Positions 12,516-64,000 of a stretch of 64,000 nucleotides of DNA are shown here, piece by piece. The notes beneath the pieces are model-generated. The model worked only from the letters and a program-made list of their open reading frames with translations, was not told the DNA's origin and made no database searches. The position numbers were made by a program, and so were the translations under genes. Each line of letters starts with the position of its first letter. The first letter of the stretch is position 1. This DNA comes from Chiridota heheva (taxonomy: Eukaryota > Echinodermata > Holothuroidea > Apodida > Chiridotidae): positions 3,802,001 to 3,866,000 of the forward strand of contig JAIGNY010001587.1 in NCBI GenBank assembly GCA_020152595.1, read 5' to 3'.

Positions 12516-12818
12516 GGTCCAGAAATTTTGCTTAAAGGTCCAGAAATTTGGCTAAAAGGTCCAGAAATTTGGCTAAAAGGTCCAGAAATTTGGCTAAATA
12601 ATCCAGAAATTTTGCTTAAAGGTCCAGAAATTTTGCCAGAGGTCCAGAAATTTAGCTAAATGGTCCAGAAATTTTGCTAAATAGTCCAGAAATTTTGCTA
12701 AAAGGTCCAGAAATTTTACTATAAGGTCCAAAAATTTTGCTAAATGGTCCAGAAATATTGCTAAATGGTCCAGGAATTTTGCTTTAAAGGTCCAGAAATT
12801 TTGCTAGAAGGTCCAGAT
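12516..12818 (+). repeat. 21-bp minisatellite, second duplicate
   Basis: Same unit and end as 10737-11018, but with extra GCTAAAAGGTCCAGAAATTTG variants near its left end. Confidence 0.93.
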
Positions 12819-12948
12819 TTTCAGGCAATTTTATTTCTTTTTGCTCCAGTAACATTTAGCCCACAAACAGTTTAAAGACAATTATTTTAAAAGAAAAAAA
12901 TTATGCCATCAACATTTTTTTCTTTCTGGGACTATCCCCAATCCAAAT

Positions 12949-13880
12949 GTCTATAACATTAAAGGGGACATATAGATTAACGTTATCCTTGTTTCATATG
13001 ATACAATTAAAAATAACTTTTTCTGACAAAGATTCGTACTTCCCAAAGCAATCTAATACAATTTTTGTTCTCATTAAAAACTTTATTGCAACTACTATGG
13101 GAGCCGCCATTTTGATTTTAGAACATGCAGGAAATGATGTCATCAACCCAGCAGGATGTTGGAATGCTTTGTGTTTCTTTATAATCTATTTTATGTTTTC
13201 TAGCTGATCAAAAATCTTATGTTTTCTAGCTGATCAAAAATCTTATGTTTTCTAGCTGATCAAAAATCTTATGTTTTCTAGCTGATCAAAAATCATGATG
13301 AAAATCTGTTGCAGTGGATTTTGAGTCTAAAAACCTACAAGGTTGAACAAAAACATTACTTAAAAATCACTTATCAACAAACAAACAAAACCTTCACTGT
13401 TAAATAACATCATATTTGTAAATTATTACTTGACACATTGACCACAGGAGAGTACTTTTGTCTTGTGTTGAGTGTGAAAGTCAGTGTAGCTGCTGTGAAA
13501 TTTGTTTACAATCTACGTCAGAATGACCATGGAAAAAAGTGAGGTAAGGTGTGTGTAAAATCCCTGGTGTAATTGCTGGATTGTGGTTTCTGTTGTGATT
13601 TTAGATTTTGTCACAAAATGTATTGCGAGATTTAGACTTAGTGTTGTTTTCCCTTTGTAAGGGTCAAGGACATTTTTGTGTATACGTGAAATCATCAATT
13701 CATGCAGTTAAAACTTTGGCACACCATTTTGGAATAAAAACTTCAATACAAATTCTAAAATACGTTATAATTCTTGTCTCTGTTGGGGAAATGAGTTTCA
13801 TCACGCACAAGATTTCAATACAGAATTAAACAAAATGGCCTCCCATGTGTCAACTTTAAACATGAATAGGAAAACTTGAG
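12949..13880 (+). repeat. dispersed repeat family D, copy 2
   Basis: Near-identical to 11150-12035. It carries four tandem copies of a 26-bp TTATGTTTTCTAGCTGATCA unit (13185-13290) against two in copy 1. The family D sequence resumes after the LINE remnant at about 14160-14262, so the LINE sits inside it. Confidence 0.82.
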
Positions 13881-14155
13881 AGGTTTGTTTGAGAATTGAG
13901 TTGTGGGGTTGCAGAGGGGTTGTAAGTGAGGTGGCTGTGAGTAAGGTGGTTGTGAGTGAGGTGGGAGTGAGTGAGGTGGGAGTGAGTGAGGTGGGAGTAA
14001 GTGAGGTGGGTGTGAGTTATTCTAAGACTGGTAATATGAACTTTGTCGACACAAGAGAGGTTGTTGATGGTGGGGTTGATTGGAATGGTGGGCTGGATGA
14101 TGGGAGTTTATCAATTTGGAAGTCCCATGAGGTTTGCCAGTGGTCATGAGCAAGG
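13881..14155 (-). mobile_element. LINE-A remnant with internal deletion
   Basis: Starts at the same insertion point as 12036 (AACTTGAGAGGTTTGTTTGA) but lacks about 250 bp, then continues further into the coding part (GGAATGGTGGGCTGGATGAT) than copy 1. The shared insertion site shows it predates the duplication. Confidence 0.8.
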
Positions 14156-14262
14156 AAAGTGATAGGAATAAGAGATAGGAATAAGATTTTAGTTGGATTA
14201 CATTTTAATCCTCATATCATATGAAATAAGGATTGTAGACTTGGTCTCCTTTAAAAGTTTGA

Positions 14263-14859
14263 AGCTATTTCTTGAGTGCAGTGTGGGCACCAGGGTTTTG
14301 ATGTTGGGGTGGGGAAAACAAATTCTGAGGGGAGGGGAATATGCATCAATTTAGTCTCTGCACATACCATACACAATTATTTTTGAGGTGAAGTGGGGGG
14401 AGGAGGGGAGATCATTCTTGTGGGTGGGGGAAAATACCTCCTGTACCGCTGCCATTGCTTGTCTGACCAAAACAGACATGAAGAAACTATCATATCCCCT
14501 TGGCAAAAGCCTCAGGGTTGAAATCCCACCAGGGACCCTTCAGCCACCTAGCATATGGCAACGTGCATAAATGTTGACATGTATCATACCCCTTCCCCCA
14601 CATAACATGTTGACAGTCAACCACCTCTCCCACCTCTGAACATGGATCTAAGTCCCTAGCTGTTAAAGTGGAAAGTACTGTATATTATACACATTCAGGT
14701 ATAAATTGCTTATAAATCACACACATATAGAAAGTTTCTGTTAGATGTACTAAATATATTTTTTTCTTTAACAAGTACAGTGCATGAAATGAAAGATATC
14801 TCATAAAAATATAAATTCACACTTTTTTTACACATTTCAAGGCAATAGTGATTCAAGGT
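14263..14859. other. no recognised gene or repeat
   Basis: G-rich on plus at 14320-14435, otherwise AT-rich. Nothing supported. Confidence 0.5.
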
Positions 14860-17800
14860 CTAATTTGGCAGCTCCTTATCAAGGTTATTTCCAACTGCTG
14901 TAGGGTACCCAATAACACATGTGTATTGTGGTGCCCGTGTACAACATTAATTGAGTTGGGTTGTTATTTGGCAGCTGCATGTTATTTCCAATTGCTGTAG
15001 GGTACCCAAGAAAACTATGTGTATTGTGGTTCCCAATTGCTGTAGGATACCCAATAGCACATGTGTATTGTGGTGCCCATGCACAACATTAATTGAGTTG
15101 GGTTGTCTAATTTGGCAGCTCACCATCAAGGTTATTTCCAATTGCTGTAGGGTACCCAAGAACACTATGTGTATTGTGGTTCCCAATTGCTGTAGGGTAC
15201 CCAACAGCACATGTGTATTGTGGTACCCATGCACAACATTAATTGAGTTGGGTTGTCTAATTTGGCAGCTCACCATCAAGGTTATTTCCAATTGCTGTAC
15301 GGTACCCAATAGCACATGTGTATTGTGGTACCCATGCACAACATTAATTGAGTTGGGTTGTCTAATTTGGCAGCTCACCATCAAGGTTATTTCCAATTGC
15401 TGTAGGGTACCCAATAACACATGTGTATTGTGGTTCCCAATGCACAACATTAATTGAGTTGGGTTGTTTAATTTTGCAGCTCACCATCAAGGTTATTTCC
15501 AATTGCTGTAGGGTACCTAAGAACACATGTGCGTTGTGGCTCCCAATTGCTGTAGGGTACCCAATAGCACATGTGTATTGTGGTGCCCATGCACAACATT
15601 AATTGAGTTGGGTTGTCTAATTTGGCAGCTCCCCATCAAAGTTATTTCCAACTGCTGTAGGGTACCCAAGAACACATGCGTTGTGGTTCCCAATTGCTGT
15701 AGGGTACCCAATAACACATGTGTATTGTGGTTCCCAATGCACAACATTAGTTGAGTTGAGTTGTCTAATTTGGCAGCTCCCCATCAAGGTTATTTCCAAA
15801 GGGTTCCCAAGAACACATGTGTATTGTGGTTCCCATGCACCATTAGTTAATAGCACATGCTCCCCAAACAAAGTTATTTCCAATTGCTGTAGGTACCCAT
15901 GCACAACATTAGTTGAGTTGGGTTGTCTAATTTGGCAGCTCACCATTAAGGTTATTTCCAATTGCTGTAGGGTACCCAATAGCACATGTGTATTGTGGTA
16001 CCCAATGCACAATATTAATTGAGTTGGGTTGTTTAATTTTTGGCATCAAGCATTTCACCATACCCAAGAACAATGTTATTTCCAATTGCTGTAGGGTACC
16101 CAATAACACATGTGTATTGTGGTTCCCATGCACAACATTAGTTGAGTTGGGTTGTCTAATTTGGCAGCTCCCCATCAAGGTTATTTCCAATTGCTGAAGG
16201 GCACCCAAGAACACATGTGTATTGTGGTTCCCAATTGCTGTAGGGTACCCAATAACACATGTGTATTGTGGTTCCCAATGCACAACATTAGTTGAGTTGA
16301 GTTAGTCTAATTTGGCAGCTCCCCATCAAGGTTATTTCCAATTGCTGTAGGGTACCCAAGAACACATGTGTATTGTGGTTTGCACAACATTAGGTTGTCT
16401 AATTTGGCAGCTCCCCCAAACAAGGTTATTTTTAATTGCTGTAGGTACCCAAGAACACATGTGTATTGTGGTTCCCAATGCACACCCAAGAACACATGTG
16501 TATTGTGGTTCCCAATGCACAACATTTGCTGAGTTGGGTTGTCTAATTTGGCAGCTCACCATCAAGGTTTTTTCCAATTGCTGTACGGTACCCAACAGCA
16601 CATGTGTATTGTGGTTCCCATGCACAACATTAGTTGAATTGGGTTGTCTAATTCGGCAGCTCACCATCAAGGTCATTTCCAATTGCTGTAGGGTACCCAA
16701 TAACACATGTGTATTGTGGTTCCCAATGCACAACATTAGTTGAATTGGGTTGTTTAATTTTGTAGCTCCCCATCAAGTTTATTTCCAATTGCTGTAGGGT
16801 ACCTAAGAACACATGTGCGTTGTGGCTCCCAATTGCTGTAGGGTACCCAATAACACATGTGTATTGTGGTTCCCATGCACAACATTAGTTGAGTTGGGTT
16901 GTCTAATTTGGCAGCTCCCCATCAAAGTTATTTCCAACTGCTGTAGGGTACCCAAGAACACATGTGCGTTGTGGTTCCCAATTGCTGTAGGGTACCCAAT
17001 AACACATGTGTATTGTGGTTCCCAATGCACAACATTAGTTGAGTTGAGTTAGTCTAATTTGGCAGCTCCCCATCAAGGTTATTTCCAATTGCTGTAGGGT
17101 TCCCAAGAACACATGTGTATTGTGGTTCCCATGCACAACATTAGTTAAGTTGGGTAGTCTAATTTCGCAGCTCCCCCAAACAAAGTTATTTCCAATTGCT
17201 GTAGGTACCCATGCACAACATTAGTTGAATTGGGTTGTCTAATTTGGCAGTCACCATCAAGGTCATTTCCAAATGCTGTAGGGTACCCAATAACACATGT
17301 GTATTGTGGTTCCCAATGCACAATATTACTTGAATTGGGTTGTTTAATTTTGTAGCTCCCCATCAAGTTTATTTCCAATTGCTGTAGGGTACCCAAGAAC
17401 ACATGTGCGTTGTGGCTCCCAATTGCTGTAGGGTACCCAATAACACATGTGTATTGTGGTTCCCATGCACAACATTAGTTGAGTTGGGTTGTCTAATTTG
17501 GCAGCTCCCCATCAAGGTTATTTCCAATTGCTGTAGGGTACCCAAGAACACATGTGCGTTGTGGTTCCCAATTGCTGTAGGGTACCTAATAACACATGTG
17601 TATTGTGGTTCCCAATGCACAACATTAGTTGAGTTGAGTTAGTCTAATTTGGCAGCTCCCCATCAAGGTTATTTCCAATTGCTGTAGGGTACCCAAGAAC
17701 ACATGTGTATTGTGGTTCCCATGCACAACATTAGTTAAGTTGGGTTGTTTAATTTGGCAGCTCCCCCAAACAAGGTTATTTCCAATTGCTGTAGGTACCC

Positions 17801-17995
17801 AAGAACACATGTGTATTGTGGTTCCCAATGCACAACATTTGCTGAGTTGGGTTGTCTAATTTGGCAGCTCACCATCAAGGTTATTTCCAATTGCTGTACG
17901 GTACCCAACAGCACATGTGTATTATGGTTCCTGTGCACAACATTAGTTGAGTTGGGTTGTCCAATTTGGCAGCCCCCACCAATTGCTGTAAGAAG
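14860..17995. repeat. 3.1-kb composite satellite (about 45-bp and 107-bp units)
   Basis: Units built from AATTGCTGTAGGGTACCCAA, CACATGTGTATTGTGGTTCC, CATGCACAACATTAGTTGAG and GGCAGCTCACCATCAAGGTT. Complete units of about 107 bp alternate irregularly with a short unit that lacks the last two modules. Multi-unit blocks recur (16750-17060 and 17340-17650 are almost identical), so the array grew by larger-scale duplications. All frames within are repeat translation. Confidence 0.96.
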
Positions 17996-18389
17996 TTCAT
18001 AACAAATCATTTTTTCTGCCAGTGAAAAACCAGAATTTCAATATGAAGCAGTCTGTATTTCCACAGTTTATAATAAAATTCACCAAACAGGATTCAAAAA
18101 TTCATTGCTGATATCCTACTTATTATGTTTACATTCTATGTATTGGAATAATTTCAAGGAAGATTTATAAGGAATGATTTTAACATCATAAAATGAGATA
18201 AAAGTGAAAAAATATTTTTTAGGTATATAAGAAATATTAAATTACTCATAAGAAAATATATTACATCAAAAGAAAAATTTCACATCATCGAACTAATTAC
18301 CAATAAATGAGAAAATACTTGTAAATGACTTCAAAATAGAGATTCCGAAAGAACTTGTGTGTTTTACTTACATGATGAAATAAGTCTCT

Positions 18390-18990
18390 TTAGGAGGAAT
18401 GGTCCATCAATCATTCATGGGCATTGCACAAATTCCTCCAGGCATATAATGCATATTTATTTTCAGGGTCAGCCAAGGACTTATCTAATTCTGCTTCACT
18501 GCAAAGCAGGCATGTAACTTCAGCTCCAGATGAATGACCTATTTTGTACAGTGTAACAGTAGCTTGTTGCTGGCAAGTGAACGGTGGTGAAACTCTCAGG
18601 CTAGAAAGTGTGGATTACACCTGTGTTGTATAGAGGGTAACAATAGCTGATTGCTAAAGTGCATACCGAAAGGTTTTCTTTTAGCCTACCTGCACCCAAC
18701 ACATGCATTAATCCTGAAAACTCAGGTGTGACAATTACCAACCTGACTTCCTGTTTAGTGTATTGTTTCCACGCCAAACAATTATTGTTTATCTGCCATT
18801 CCCATGCACACCAGTAAAGTAGCCCAAGGTTAATGTGTGTATAAGATTACAAAAGCCAGTGCTGAATAATCAAGGCACTTTTGTGATCATTGATGGGAGA
18901 AATTTATTGGCAAACTAAAATAGTTGTGTATTATATGCTGGAGGTGATGTGTGCATTAACTGTGAATGATTGATGGACCATTTCTCCTAA
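18390..18990. mobile_element. MITE with 26-bp inverted termini, TA target site
   Basis: Left terminus GGAGGAATGGTCCATCAATC followed by ATTCA (18393-18417), right terminus TGAATGATTGATGGACCATT followed by TCTCC (18963-18988), both bordered by TA. No coding capacity. A second, one-ended copy lies at 49140-49458 in the other orientation. TA target sites fit a Tc1/mariner-type mobiliser. Confidence 0.85.
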
Positions 18991-19457
18991 GGAAAGATAT
19001 TGCTTCATGTGAACTGTAAAGATGCTCTCAGGTTTTAAGGTGTGGACTACCCCTGATTTCTAGGAAATCAGGGGTGTTGGCTTGGAGGGGTCCACGGGAC
19101 AAACATTATTGATGTACCTACAGAAATGGCATATAATAGAAATTGAGAAAGAATGAAAAGTATTGCACACATGATCTTATATTACAGTAGATACACCCAC
19201 CTCAAGGTTTAGTATTCACGAAAAACAAAAACAGTTGACCATCTTATTGTATTTGGTGCAAGAAAGGAAATTAAAATCACAAGGAGTTTTACTCAAAGTG
19301 ATCCCAGAACAATTAAAGGATGTGACCCCCTCACAAAAAAAAAAAAACAAGTTTTAATAACAATTAGTAAGTGATGTGACAGCTTTCTGTTGACACTTTA
19401 AGTTTTAATCTTTTTAATACAAATAGCAAATCCATAAATTTCCATTTTTCCTACATT
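18991..19457. other. short unique stretch with a perfect hairpin
   Basis: Contains a perfect 12-bp inverted repeat at 19049-19075 (ACCCCTGATTTC, loop TAG). No gene seen. Confidence 0.6.
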
Positions 19458-20060
19458 AGGAATTATAACATCCCATTAAAGGGACATAATCCTTAGTTCA
19501 TTTGATAGAATTAAAAATAACAATTTTTTGACCAAGTTTCATAATTCCAGAAGCAAACTTAACACAATTTTTTCACTTATTAAAAACTTTAATGCTACTA
19601 CTATGGTAGCTGCCATTTTGGTTTTAGAACATTCAGAAAATGATGTCATCAACCCAACAGGATGGATGTTGAAATGCTTTGTATTTCTGTATAATCTAAG
19701 TTTTCCAGCTAATCAAAAATTATTTTCCTTTTGTAAGGGTCAAGGACATTTTGTATACATGAAATTTCAAAACACACTGCTAAAACTTTGTGTCACACCA
19801 TTTTGGTATAAAAACTCTGATACAATTTATAAAGAAATACATTAAAATTCTTGTCTCTGTTGTAGAAATAGTTTCATCATGCACAAGATTTCAATACAGA
19901 ATTGAACAAAATGGCAGCCTCCATGTGTCAACTTCAAACATGAATAACTTAAGATAGGAATACAATTTTGACTTAATTTTAATGGTTTAGATTTTAGTCC
20001 TTTATCATAAGAAATAAAGATTGTACCAGACTTTATTTCTCCTTTAAATGTTCAGGGATC
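19458..20060 (+). repeat. dispersed repeat family D, copy 3 (diverged)
   Basis: Same anchors as 11150-12035 (GCTGCCATTTTGGTTTTAGA, GATGTCATCAACCCA, GGGTCAAGGACATTTTGTAT), more diverged and without the LINE insertion. Confidence 0.8.
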
Positions 20061-20240
20061 AATGTAAGTCGACTCCCTTTTTAACACTCTTCATTTTGCT
20101 AGTCTACAATGTACTTACTCATCACTCATCCATATCCTGAGCATATAAATCTAACCAGCACGACAATAACAGGTAATCTAGGCTACTACATTACGTACAC
20201 TCCCCTCTTTAAGAGGAGGCAGTGCAGCAGAAACATGCTT

Positions 20241-64000
<43,760 letters not shown>

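Larger units (their letters stand above)
10620..13880. repeat. tandem segmental duplication, two units of about 1.5-1.8 kb
   Basis: The order 16-bp satellite, ATGGT(T/C)ATGTCAGGGAATT, 21-bp array, unique segment, LINE remnant occurs at 10620-12378 and again from 12379. Near-identical single-copy segments (for example 11150-11400 and 12949-13200) show recent origin. The junction at about 12378 joins the 15-bp GTGAGTGAGGTGGTT repeat to the 16-bp satellite unit. Confidence 0.88.

Noticed and set aside
11148..13207. Two near-identical 86-codon frames as a paralogous gene pair
   Set aside because: They lie in the duplicated family D repeat, and the third copy at 19.5 kb does not keep the frame.
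14947..18010. Many paired frames on both strands between 14.9 and 18.0 kb
   Set aside because: Satellite translation; the same peptide blocks repeat with the unit.

Overview
The window is AT-rich animal DNA with long introns, simple and complex satellites, many small inverted-repeat transposons, tRNA-derived SINEs and several LINE fragments. It fits a marine invertebrate (a non-vertebrate deuterostome or a lophotrochozoan). Sequence alone does not settle the species. There is no operon-like or bacterial feature.

One host gene is well supported. Fourteen exons on the minus strand, from the right edge (64000) down to a stop codon at 20241-20243, join into the 3' part of a CCDC78-type gene. Exons 1-2 are the end of a kinesin-motor-like domain. 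Exon 4 carries the DUF4472-like segment of CCDC78, exons 5-9 are coiled coil, and exons 10, 13 and 14 match the C-terminal half of vertebrate CCDC78. All junctions keep frame except exon 7 to exon 8. About 2.0 kb of coding sequence is spread over about 43.8 kb. The 5' end of the gene (P-loop part of the motor, promoter) lies beyond position 64000.

Left flank (1-20.2 kb): an unassigned open frame ending at 178; a decayed DIRS-like retroelement (about 1.2-1.8 kb); a 1 kb ATC microsatellite; LINE remnants; a 1 kb inverted-repeat element with a tRNA-like core; a MITE split by a LINE; a 16-bp satellite (9.73-10.64 kb) that begins a tandem segmental duplication; a 3.1 kb satellite (14.86-17.99 kb); and a TA-flanked MITE.

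Gene body (20.2-64 kb): introns hold at least three large pieces of one RNase H-bearing LINE family (26.5-29.6, 33.3-35.9 and 39.0-42.8 kb, all antisense to the plus strand), fragments of three other LINE types, three or four SINEs, five MITE families, a nested 555-bp element with 5-bp target duplication, and satellites with units of about 20, 22, 28, 48 and 65 bp, a pyrimidine-rich double array and a (TA)n tract.

The most interesting points are the kinesin-like head on a CCDC78 protein with a degenerate switch II motif, the unresolved frame at exon 7/8, the nested transposon histories that give target duplications directly, and satellites that stay open in two or three reading frames.
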